Made by a program: the position numbers and the translations under genes. Below, in pieces: positions 1-7,593 of a DNA stretch of 7,593 nt. Each line of letters starts with the position of its first letter. Position 1 is the stretch's first letter. The stretch is from an uncultured Rothia sp. (GTDB lineage: Bacteria; Actinomycetota; Actinomycetes; Actinomycetales; Micrococcaceae). The notes below the pieces were generated by a model, which saw only the letters and a program-made list of their open reading frames with translations, searched no databases and was not told the origin of the DNA. The stretch spans positions 1-7,593 of the forward strand of contig NZ_CALJRY010000376.1 of the NCBI RefSeq assembly GCF_937976295.1, given 5' to 3'.

Positions 1-58
1 GGGGCCGCCCCGCAAAGCAACTAGCCGCATATTCATACAGAGATTCTGTCTGCTGCGA

Positions 59-64
59 TATAAC
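59..64 (+). promoter_or_regulatory. Probable -10 box of the amino-acid permease gene
   Basis: TATAAC at 59-64 differs from the sigma-70-type consensus TATAAT at one base. No good -35 is seen about 17 bases upstream (TACAGA at 36-41 is poor). Transcription would start near 70, giving a leader of about 50 bases before the GTG at 124. That is a further reason to reject the longer reading frame starting at TTG 67. The first 11 bases (GGGG-CCG-CCCC) could be the remains of an upstream gene's hairpin, but the window cuts it off. Confidence 0.4.
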
Positions 65-123
65 AATTGTCATCCAGCAACGGCACATGCGGTACGGGGT
101 ACAACCGCAGAAAAGAGGACGTC

Positions 124-1599
124 GTGACTGAACAGAATAACGTCACCCTGAATCCTAAAGCTCCCGAACAGGGAGAACGACTGCACCGCGGTCTGAGCAA
201 CCGCCACATCCAGCTCATCGCAATCGGCGGTGCCATCGGTACCGGCCTGTTCATGGGTTCCGGCCGCGCCATCTCACTGGCTGGCCCCTCCGTTATTTTC
301 GTGTACGTGCTCATTGGCGCCATCATCTTCCTGGTGCTGCGAGCCATGGGTGAGGTCCTGCTCTCCAACCTGAAGTACAAGTCCTTCTCCGACTTCACCA
401 CCGATCTGGTCGGCCCCATGGCAGGTTTCTTCCTTGGCTGGTCCTACTGGTTCATGTGGGTGGTCACCGCTGTTGCGGACATTATCGCAATCGTCGGCTA
501 CCTGCGCATGTGGTGGCCCGACCTGCAGGCATGGATACCGGCGCTCGCCGTCATCGGCGTTCTGCTGACCCTGAACCTGGTCTCTGTGAAGAACTTCGGC
601 GAAATCGAATTCTGGTTCTCCATGATTAAGATTGTCGCCATCGTCGCCCTGATTATCGTTGGCAGCATCATGATTGCCGTTGGCTTCACCTCACCCAGCG
701 GTGCGCAGGCATCCGTCGCAAACCTCTGGAATGACGGCGGCATGTTCCCGAACCACTTCATCGGCTTCCTCGGCGCATTCCAGATTGTCATCTTCGCGTT
801 CATGGGCTCCGAGCTCGTCGGTACCACCGCCGCAGAAGCTCAAGACCCGGAAAAGACCCTGCCCAGGGCGATTAATGCTGTGCCGCTTCGTATCATCGTC
901 TTCTATGTTGGCGCGCTCTCCGTCATCCTGATGGTCACCCCCTGGCGCCTCGCCAATGCCGATACCAGCCCCTTCGTTGCCATGTTCACCCTGGCGGGCC
1001 TGGGCATCGCCGCGCACGTCATCAACTTCGTGGTGATTACCAGCGCAACCTCCTCGGCGAACTCCGGTATCTTCTCCACCTCGCGTATGGCATTCGGCCT
1101 GGCGCGCGAGCGCAGCGCCCCCAAGTTCCTGGGCAAGATCTCTAAGAACGGTGTGCCGCGTAACGCGCTGTTCCTCTCCGCCGTCATGCTGCTGTCCTCC
1201 ATCGTGCTGCTCTACGCGGGTGACTCGATTTCTAGCGCGTTCAGCCTGGTCACCACCGTGGCTGCGGTACTCGTGATTTTCGCGTGGGCAATGATTATGG
1301 TCAGCTACCTGATGTACCGCAAGAAGTTCCCGTCACGTCACGAGAAGTCGAAGTTCCGTCTGCCCGGTGGCCGTTTCTCCGCGTGGCTGTCGCTGGTGTT
1401 CTTCGCCTTCACCATTGGTGTGCTGACCATGGATGAAGAAACCCTCAGGGGTCTGCTGGCGATGCCCGTCTGGTTCGCGATTCTGGGCATTGGTTGGTTC
1501 TTCAAGCGCCGCGCTGATGCACGCCGCAAAGAAGCAATCTCGACCCGCACCGCGCAGATCGCGATTGTGGAGGCGTCCGAGATTTTCTCGGCACGCTAA
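124..1599 (+). CDS. cycA: D-serine/D-alanine/glycine-type amino-acid permease (APC superfamily, AAT family)
   Basis: A 491-residue inner-membrane permease that probably imports small neutral amino acids (D-alanine, D-serine, glycine) by proton symport. The N-terminal segment HIQLIAIGGAIGTGLFMGSG (residues 28-47) is the AAT-family signature in TM1. It is followed by GPSVIFVYVLIG, then RAMGE (73-77) and KSFSDF (86-91). About twelve hydrophobic segments run to residue 460, and the tail ends in a basic KRRADARRK stretch. NLWNDGG (200-206), ELVGTTAAEAQDPEK (230-244), TPW (272-274) and SSANSGIFSTSR (310-321) all fit E. coli CycA as I remember it, and length is normal for the family. Start choice: GTG at 124 has AGAGGA at about 114-119 as a Shine-Dalgarno. 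The frame is open back to TTG 67, but those residues look non-coding and lie upstream of the likely transcription start. Exact substrate is inferred from family resemblance; a related neutral or aromatic amino-acid permease is the main alternative. The gene stands alone and ends before a strong hairpin. Confidence 0.9.
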   Translation: MTEQNNVTLNPKAPEQGERLHRGLSNRHIQLIAIGGAIGTGLFMGSGRAISLAGPSVIFVYVLIGAIIFLVLRAMGEVLLSNLKYKSFSDFTTDLVGPMAGFFLGWSYWFMWVVTAVADIIAIVGYLRMWWPDLQAWIPALAVIGVLLTLNLVSVKNFGEIEFWFSMIKIVAIVALIIVGSIMIAVGFTSPSGAQASVANLWNDGGMFPNHFIGFLGAFQIVIFAFMGSELVGTTAAEAQDPEKTLPRAINAVPLRIIVFYVGALSVILMVTPWRLANADTSPFVAMFTLAGLGIAAHVINFVVITSATSSANSGIFSTSRMAFGLARERSAPKFLGKISKNGVPRNALFLSAVMLLSSIVLLYAGDSISSAFSLVTTVAAVLVIFAWAMIMVSYLMYRKKFPSRHEKSKFRLPGGRFSAWLSLVFFAFTIGVLTMDEETLRGLLAMPVWFAILGIGWFFKRRADARRKEAISTRTAQIAIVEASEIFSAR

Positions 1600-1666
1600 G
1601 CAACCACGCTCAGACACACTGGCTGGGGCTACAGAGATTAGCTCCGTAAATTGCCTGAGCACACGT

Positions 1667-1714
1667 AAAGCCCGCGTCACCTACTCCTCGTCGGGAGTGG
1701 GGGACGCGGGCTTT
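1667..1714. terminator. Long two-way intrinsic terminator between convergent genes
   Basis: AAAGCCCGCGTC (1667-1678) pairs perfectly with GACGCGGGCTTT (1703-1714). After one A/G mismatch the stem continues for 8 more pairs (1680-1687 with 1694-1701, including one T-G wobble), closing on a 6-base loop TCGTCG. The arms start with AAA and end with TTT, so an RNA from either direction ends its stem in a short U run. It serves the permease gene on the plus strand and the unknown gene on the minus strand. The U run is only three bases, but the stem is very strong. Confidence 0.85.
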
Positions 1715-1756
1715 CGCCATCTCTCAAGATGAACCCGAGAGGCTCACGGGAGAGCG

Positions 1757-1792
1757 CTTAGACGGATGTCTAGACGGTTGTTTAGATGGACG
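1757..1792. repeat. Three tandem imperfect 12-bp repeats across the stop codon of the minus-strand gene
   Basis: The units are CTTAGACGGATG (1757-1768), TCTAGACGGTTG (1769-1780) and TTTAGATGGACG (1781-1792). Because the period is a multiple of three, each unit puts a stop in the same minus-strand frame: TAA at 1782-1784 (the actual stop), TAG at 1770-1772 and TAA at 1758-1760. Read through, the frame would give ASI-stop, TTV-stop, TSV-stop. This looks like a local duplication of the gene's 3' end. Confidence 0.7.
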
Positions 1793-3353
1793 CCGCCTCT
1801 TCGGCAAGCGGGTCCTCGTCATCATCGGTGCGGTAGAAATCCCAGCGGTCACAACCGCAACCGGAACGCATCGCCTCAATGACGGCGGCAGCTGCCTCCA
1901 GCGGGTCGAGCGCGTGCAGGTTCCACAGCGCGTGCACCGGTACCGGGCGCCTCCAGCCGTGCTCCTGCAGGAACTCCGGGTCGAAGGCGGGTAGCGCTTC
2001 GGCGGTGGGCTCGAGCTCGCAGAGGAAACCGGTGGGGGAGCGGAAGACCGTCACCACGGGGGTCGGGTCGGCGTCCTCCAGGGATGTGCCGTCGAAGAAG
2101 TAGTAGGTGCTCAGGCGGCGGTTCCAGGCAAGCTGCGCGAGGCGTTCGCCGAAGATTTCCACCGTCTGCTCCCACTGGGTGCGGTGGTACGCCGCCAGGT
2201 CGGTGTGGGCGGTCTGCACCACGCCGATGCCCTGCTCGGTGAGTTCGCGGGCGCTCAGACGCGCGGGCTCCGCTGACTCGACTAGCTCTGCGAGCTCTGC
2301 GGGAGCGTCCGCAGGGGAATTGTCCGGGGTATCCAGCTCTGCTAGTTCTGCTTCGGTCAGCTCAGCGTCGAGGAGCTCAAGCTCCTCCTTGGCGCTCAAC
2401 TCAGCAGTGCTCGCCTCAGCGGCAGCTGCGTTTGCCTCGTTCCTGGTCCACAGACGCAACTCGCGGGCAATCTGCGCGCGTCCGCGATGCAGCGTCGCCT
2501 GCCAGGAACCGAACTTAGCGCGCACCGCACCCAGGGGCGGCACCTCACCAATCAGAGTCTGAATGGTCGACCAGTAGCCGTACACGAGAGCCGTCGGCTC
2601 ACGGTCGTAGCGGGCACAATAGCTCAAAAAGAGGCTCAGGGTCTTCGACGCAAAATCCTCGGGTACCGCGGCGGCGTCAATGTACCACTCGTTTTCGAGC
2701 GCCTCCGCCGGGTAGATGCCGGTGCGGAGCATACCCAGGGACCAGTTGCCGTCACCGAGGTAATCGTTCGCGGTCTGAACCGGTGCCGGCCACGCCGATT
2801 CGCCCTCCATGCTGGAGGCAAGCAGGGTGTAGAGGCTACCGCCCTCGGTGCCGATTTCTGCTATGCCGCGCTGTCGGATGTCCTCGAGGGTCTGCGCGTA
2901 CACCTCTTCCTCCAGCTGGGAGTAAGGGTGCGCGGCAAGGTACTTGAGCGTTGCACCAATCTTCGCCAGGATGCCGGCGATGTCTTCGCTGTTGAAGTGG
3001 CGTGCCTCCAGTGCGGGCGGCAGGTCGTGGATAATATCGCCATCAAGGATTAGCGCCGCGTACTCGGGCTCCGGGGGCAGATCGTAGGCTTCCGCGAAAA
3101 CGTACCAGAGGCCGCAAGCAATCATCGTGTAGGTCGGGGCGTCTGCCGCGACCGGGCCAAACTGCCAGATGCCGGAGTTCAGCGCATAGTTCAGATGCTT
3201 CTTGTTGATGTGCGGGTACAGAAAGTTGAGGCGGCGGAGAACCTGGCTAGGGGTGAACCCCAGCGCGGCGAGTTCGGCGATAAGTTCCGCGTACTCGTCG
3301 TGAAAATCTAAGTACCCCTCCGGAGCGTTTGACAGCGCGGCTTGTTCGCGCAT
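1782..3353 (-). CDS. Uncharacterised multidomain protein, 523 residues, with an HNH-repeat-like segment
   Basis: I do not recognise this protein as a named family. It has no signal peptide or membrane segment, so it is probably cytoplasmic. Residues 1-235 are mainly helical and acidic, with aromatic-rich patches such as GIWQFGP (61-67). Residues 239-291 end in VPPLGAVRAKFGSWQATLHR. This resembles the helical repeat found beside HNH/homing endonucleases (consensus around a small residue, P, then RxxFGSWxxAL), but no nuclease motif is visible. Residues 303-373 are Glu/Ala-rich (AELAEL repeats), a likely coiled or flexible linker. The C-terminal part (380-510) contains YYFFDGTS, TPVVTVFRSPTGFLCEL and EHGWRRP, followed by a helix. 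That layout faintly recalls YbjN/TY-Chap peptide-binding modules of actinobacteria, and the link is weak. It ends with SGCGCDRWDFY and an acidic tail. Start: the ATG at 3351-3353 has AAAGAGGG just upstream. An in-frame ATG at 3366-3368 (5 residues longer) lacks a Shine-Dalgarno. Codon use matches the neighbours, so the gene is real; the function is unknown. Confidence 0.85.
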   Translation of the reverse strand: MREQAALSNAPEGYLDFHDEYAELIAELAALGFTPSQVLRRLNFLYPHINKKHLNYALNSGIWQFGPVAADAPTYTMIACGLWYVFAEAYDLPPEPEYAALILDGDIIHDLPPALEARHFNSEDIAGILAKIGATLKYLAAHPYSQLEEEVYAQTLEDIRQRGIAEIGTEGGSLYTLLASSMEGESAWPAPVQTANDYLGDGNWSLGMLRTGIYPAEALENEWYIDAAAVPEDFASKTLSLFLSYCARYDREPTALVYGYWSTIQTLIGEVPPLGAVRAKFGSWQATLHRGRAQIARELRLWTRNEANAAAAEASTAELSAKEELELLDAELTEAELAELDTPDNSPADAPAELAELVESAEPARLSARELTEQGIGVVQTAHTDLAAYHRTQWEQTVEIFGERLAQLAWNRRLSTYYFFDGTSLEDADPTPVVTVFRSPTGFLCELEPTAEALPAFDPEFLQEHGWRRPVPVHALWNLHALDPLEAAAAVIEAMRSGCGCDRWDFYRTDDDEDPLAEEAASI

Positions 3354-3427
3354 GGGTCCCTCTTTCATCTGCGGGATGTGGCAGCACCTTGTCGCACCGT
3401 GCCGCCGAAACCCTGAACGTGTGCACG

Positions 3428-3469
3428 CAGATAAGGGCGTTTGCGTGGTGTGAAACCACCCCTTATCTG
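3428..3469. repeat. Strong hairpin in the leader of the unknown gene
   Basis: CAGATAAGGG (3428-3437) is the exact reverse complement of CCCTTATCTG (3460-3469). Inside it, GTGGT (3445-3449) pairs with ACCAC (3455-3459) directly against the outer stem, leaving a 7-base bulge on one side and a 5-base loop. It lies 75-116 bases upstream of the minus-strand start, so it would fall in that gene's 5' leader if transcription begins in the AT-rich island. No T run follows at once on either strand, so it does not look like an ordinary terminator. It could be an RNA control element or a protein-binding palindrome. Confidence 0.6.
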
Positions 3470-3481
3470 TACGAATGTGAG

Positions 3482-3501
3482 ATATTTTTTCAAAAAAATA
3501 T
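3482..3501. repeat. A/T palindrome in the AT-rich island
   Basis: ATATTTTTT (3482-3490) and AAAAAATAT (3493-3501) are perfect 9-bp inverted arms separated by CA. Such A/T tracts can be intrinsically bent or act as promoter upstream elements. The homopolymer runs of six T and seven A are also prone to slippage, but they lie outside any convincing reading frame. Confidence 0.6.
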
Positions 3502-3588
3502 ACTCTTTTATCTAAATTTATCGTTGAAACTTAGCACTATTCAAATACGTGAGCCCATAACGCGGTTTCTTGCGGAAAGATGACAAAG

Positions 3589-3641
3589 TTTAGTGCTCCC
3601 ACAGGGCACAATATGCACAAAGACTCGTATTCTGCACTAAA
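3589..3641. repeat. Inverted repeat around the probable tex promoter
   Basis: TTTAGTGC (3589-3596) is the exact reverse complement of GCACTAAA (3634-3641), with 37 bases between them. A third related copy, TTAGCACTA, lies at 3531-3539. The outer pair brackets the possible -10 TATTCT (3628-3633), which would suit a repressor or activator binding on both sides. Eight-base matches in AT-rich DNA can also arise by chance. Confidence 0.35.
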
Positions 3642-3693
3642 AGATGCGGTGGAAAAATACGCCTACCCGCACCCGCAACGGCGCGCACAATAA
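3613..3693 (+). CDS. Possible small ORF (26 codons) upstream of tex
   Basis: ATG at 3613-3615 is preceded by AGGG (3603-3606) at a six-base distance, and the frame closes with TAA at 3691-3693. The peptide begins MHKDSYSALKDAVEKYA, which reads like a short amphipathic helix, and ends in a Pro/His/Arg-rich tail. It lies 73 bases ahead of the tex start. If the -10 at 3628 is the real one, this ATG would not be on the transcript, which argues against it. There is no family resemblance. It may be chance, a leader peptide, or a small protein. Confidence 0.2.
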   Translation: MHKDSYSALKDAVEKYAYPHPQRRAQ

Positions 3694-3760
3694 GCCCCGC
3701 GCTGACTCTACCCTCAGCATCACCGCTCAACCCGTGAGCCGCGGCGAAATATGCGAAACT

Positions 3761-3766
3761 GGAAGG
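3761..3766 (+). promoter_or_regulatory. Unusually close Shine-Dalgarno-like GGAAGG at the tex start
   Basis: GGAAGG directly touches the ATG at 3767, with no spacer. A usual site sits 5-9 bases away. Either initiation here is weak, or the true start is elsewhere. No better in-frame start is seen: GTG 3734 and ATG 3644 have nothing purine-rich at the right distance. An out-of-frame ATG at 3751 opens a 28-codon frame that overlaps this start. Confidence 0.4.
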
Positions 3767-6307
<2,541 letters not shown>

Positions 6308-6355
6308 CGTTCGCTAAAAATTCAGCTTTGAGAACATCAATCCTGAGAACGCAAT

Positions 6356-6395
6356 AAAGCCCCCGACAAGCACTAACTATGCCTGTCGGGGCTTT
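6356..6395. terminator. Two-way intrinsic terminator between tex and the aldo/keto reductase gene
   Basis: CCCCGACA (6361-6368) pairs with TGTCGGGG (6384-6391). Beyond a single bulged C (6360), AAAG (6356-6359) pairs with CTTT (6392-6395). The loop is about 15 bases. On the plus strand the stem is followed by TTTGCTCTGTCTTTTGC, and on the minus strand it ends in CTTTATTGC, so it can stop tex and the convergent reductase alike. Confidence 0.85.
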
Positions 6396-6454
6396 GCTCT
6401 GTCTTTTGCTCTGCCTAGCTTCAAGTCCCTAGACGCGGGACTCGACACACCAGC

Positions 6455-7291
6455 TTAGAAGTCGATGTTCGCCGGGTCAGGGCCAATACGACCCTCGGGG
6501 CTGGACAGCGCATCCACAGCCGCGATGTCCTCGGCGGTCAGCTTCACGTTCACCGACGCCAGGTTCTCCTCCATGCGGGAGGGAGTCACAGACTTCGGGA
6601 TAGCCACGGTGCCCTTAGCCAGGTGCCACGCCAGCACGACCTGCGCGGGGGTTGCGCCGTGGCGCTCCGCAATCTCAGCCAGCACGGGGTTCTGCAACAG
6701 GTCGCTACCGTTGCCCAGCGGACTCCACGCCTGAGTTGCGATGCCGTACTCGGCGTGAACGGCGCGCAGCGCCTCCTGTGAGAAGTAGGGGTGCAGCTCA
6801 ATCTGGTGGATGACCGGAACCACGCCGGTCTCCTCGATAATCTCGCGCAGCTGCTCCTCGGGGAAGTTCGAAACACCAATGGAACGGACCTTACCCTGCT
6901 TCTGCAGCTCAATCAGCGCACGCCAGGAATCCAGGTACAGGCCCTGCTGCGGCTTAGCCCAGTGAACCAGGTACAGGTCAACGTAGTCGGTGCCCAGCTT
7001 CTGCAGGGACGCCTCGAACGCCTCGAAAGCGCTCTCGTAGCCCTGGTCGGAGTTCCACAGCTTAGTGGTGAGGAAGATGTCTTCACGAGCCACATCGGAG
7101 TTAGCGATAGCGCGGCCTACGCCCGCCTCGTTGCCGTAGATAGCGGCGGTGTCGATGTGGCGGTAGCCAGTCTCCAGGGCGGTGCCCACAACCTTCTCGG
7201 CAACCTCGTCCTCGACCTGCGCCATGCCGTAGCCCAGCTGCGGAATGGTTCGGCCGTCGTTGAACTTTACGTTCGGTACGTTGTAGCTCAT
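6455..7291 (-). CDS. Aldo/keto reductase, 2,5-diketo-D-gluconate reductase type (AKR5-like)
   Basis: A 278-residue cytoplasmic NADPH-dependent oxidoreductase with the (beta/alpha)8 barrel of the aldo/keto reductase superfamily. The full catalytic tetrad is present: Asp47 (in GYRHIDTAAIYGNE), Tyr52, Lys77 (in FLTTKLWN) and His110 (in DLYLVHW). Cofactor and substrate-pocket motifs follow: SIGVSN (137-142), Gln163 in HQIELHP, WSPLG (189-193) and IPKSVTPSRMEEN (231-243). In the last of these, Lys233, Ser234 and Arg239 usually hold the NADPH phosphate. Sequence and length are close to the Corynebacterium 2,5-diketo-D-gluconate reductases as I remember them, but these enzymes reduce many aldehydes and ketones (for example methylglyoxal), so the natural substrate is open. 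Start: ATG at 7289-7291 has AAAGGAG four bases upstream, a near-ideal ribosome binding site. The gene is probably transcribed alone; the helicase gene ends 165 bases upstream of it on the same strand. Confidence 0.93.
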   Translation of the reverse strand: MSYNVPNVKFNDGRTIPQLGYGMAQVEDEVAEKVVGTALETGYRHIDTAAIYGNEAGVGRAIANSDVAREDIFLTTKLWNSDQGYESAFEAFEASLQKLGTDYVDLYLVHWAKPQQGLYLDSWRALIELQKQGKVRSIGVSNFPEEQLREIIEETGVVPVIHQIELHPYFSQEALRAVHAEYGIATQAWSPLGNGSDLLQNPVLAEIAERHGATPAQVVLAWHLAKGTVAIPKSVTPSRMEENLASVNVKLTAEDIAAVDALSSPEGRIGPDPANIDF

Positions 7292-7295
7292 GGTG

Positions 7296-7302
7296 CTCCT
7301 TT
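7296..7302 (-). promoter_or_regulatory. Ribosome binding site of the aldo/keto reductase gene
   Basis: AAAGGAG on the minus strand, four bases before the ATG. It fixes the start codon and partly touches the first unit of the heptamer repeat that lies just upstream. Confidence 0.75.
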
Positions 7303-7336
7303 GGAATCTGGAATCTAGAACCTGAAATCTAGGGGA
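7302..7336. repeat. Degenerate 7-bp tandem repeat next to the reductase ribosome binding site
   Basis: Five consecutive heptamers can be read on the plus strand: TGGAATC, TGGAATC, TAGAACC, TGAAATC and a decayed TAGGGGA. On the minus strand this creates TAGATT twice, each resembling a -10 box (complement of 7326-7331 and 7312-7317). GAATCTAG recurs at 7416-7423. The array sits directly upstream of the Shine-Dalgarno. Confidence 0.5.
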
Positions 7337-7371
7337 GGCGGCGCCTCCGTACGTAGTCCTTCAAGGCTACG
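7334..7371. repeat. Two adjacent hairpins upstream of the reductase gene
   Basis: GGAGGC (7334-7339) pairs with GCCTCC (7343-7348) around a 3-base loop. Next to it, CGTAG and CCTT (7352-7361, one bulged T) pair with AAGG and CTACG (7363-7371). No T run follows on the minus strand. They could be part of the reductase leader or a weak barrier after the helicase gene; no function can be assigned. Confidence 0.4.
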
Positions 7372-7456
7372 CCACAGAGCCCCCCATTGAGAAGGGTCAC
7401 AGCAGAATCGGGGGTGAATCTAGCCTGCGGCGTAACCACGTGACGAAAAATGACGA

Positions 7457-7593
7457 CTACCGCTCGATAGCAGGCGCGAAGAGCTCACGCACGTCCTCAG
7501 CGGTTACCGCCGCGGAGGCGAACTCGCCCTCACCGACTACCGCATCGAAGAGCGCGGCCTTCGACTCCTTGAGCTGCATGACCTTCTCCTCAA
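7457..7593 (-). CDS. C-terminal end of a probable SNF2-family helicase (partial, runs off the window)
   Basis: Only the last 44 codons and the stop (TAG, complement of 7457-7459) are in the window; the 5' part lies beyond 7593. The visible residues begin EEKVMQLKESKAALFDAVVG and continue with a short acidic stretch, then VTAEDVRELF and the terminal APAIER. In SNF2/Swi2-type ATPases the last conserved block has the form (I/V)EEKhxxLQxxKxxLhxxhh, followed by an LTxxDLxxLF ending, and this matches well. The partial first codon ends in TT, which fits the expected Ile or Val. These proteins are ATP-dependent double-stranded DNA translocases, often linked to repair, transcription or accessory systems. 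The motor motifs are outside the window, so the subfamily cannot be told. Confidence 0.72.
   Translation of the reverse strand, partial: EEKVMQLKESKAALFDAVVGEGEFASAAVTAEDVRELFAPAIER

Larger units (their letters stand above)
3354..3766. other. 413-bp divergent intergenic region with an AT-rich island
   Basis: This gap separates the starts of the unknown gene (minus) and tex (plus), so it must hold both promoters. About 3470-3660 is strikingly AT-rich against the GC-rich coding sequence around it. Toward tex, TATTCT at 3628-3633 is a possible -10 without a good -35. Toward the minus gene, TATATT (complement of about 3499-3504) is a possible -10, also without a good -35. The region also holds a 42-base hairpin, an A/T palindrome, an inverted repeat and a possible small ORF, listed separately. 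No RNA gene is recognisable. Assigning the two start sites from sequence alone is not safe. Confidence 0.6.

Noticed and set aside
67..123. Upstream in-frame TTG start for the permease, 19 residues longer
   Set aside because: The extra residues do not resemble the family, TTG 67 lacks a Shine-Dalgarno and lies around the probable transcription start; GTG 124 has AGAGGA at proper spacing.
3428..3490. Hairpin plus T run as an intrinsic terminator on the plus strand
   Set aside because: The T run begins about 15 bases after the stem instead of directly, and there is no plus-strand gene upstream for it to end.
3531..3560. TTAGCACTA resembling the left half of a CIRCE (HrcA) operator
   Set aside because: At the required 9-base spacing the right half matches only about five of nine bases, and neither flanking gene is a chaperone gene.
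3329..3583. 84-codon plus-strand frame across the start of the unknown gene
   Set aside because: It overlaps a better-supported gene antisense, has no ribosome binding site and switches composition midway into the AT-rich non-coding island.
3644..3766. Longer tex frame starting at ATG 3644
   Set aside because: No ribosome binding site, and the extra 41 residues are unlike Tex N-termini and read like translated untranslated sequence.
7437..7442. CACGTG palindrome as an operator
   Set aside because: A six-base palindrome is expected by chance and nothing nearby supports it.

Overview
The window looks like chromosomal DNA of a moderately GC-rich actinobacterium. GC-ending codons dominate, purine-rich ribosome binding sites precede most starts, and strong GC hairpin terminators close the genes. 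A member of the Micrococcaceae such as Rothia is my best guess from general character; this is an inference, not a match. No mobile element, CRISPR array, rRNA or tRNA gene is visible. The content is mostly housekeeping and metabolism.

Layout. Positions 1-123 hold the leader and probable -10 box of a plus-strand CycA-type amino-acid permease (124-1599). A long hairpin (1667-1714) then separates it from a convergent minus-strand gene (1782-3353). That gene encodes a 523-residue protein I cannot name: a helical N-terminal half, a short segment like the repeat associated with HNH/homing endonucleases, a Glu/Ala-rich linker, and a C-terminal domain faintly like actinobacterial YbjN/TY-Chap modules. 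Its 3' end carries a 12-nt tandem repeat that places three stop codons in the same frame. Positions 3354-3766 form a 413-bp divergent intergenic region with an AT-rich island, a strong hairpin, an A/T palindrome, an inverted repeat and a possible 26-codon small ORF. Next comes tex (3767-6307, plus strand), an S1-domain RNA-binding/transcription accessory protein that carries two extra acidic or hydrophilic stretches. A second two-way terminator (6356-6395) lies between tex and a convergent aldo/keto reductase of the 2,5-diketo-D-gluconate reductase type (6455-7291, minus). The right edge (7457-7593, minus) is the last 44 codons of a probable SNF2-family helicase.

The genes do not form an evident pathway. 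Each of the three inner junctions is either convergent with a shared hairpin or divergent, so the four complete genes are probably separate transcription units. The parts least explained by known families are the unknown 523-residue protein and the region between it and tex. I see no clear new defence or mobile system here.
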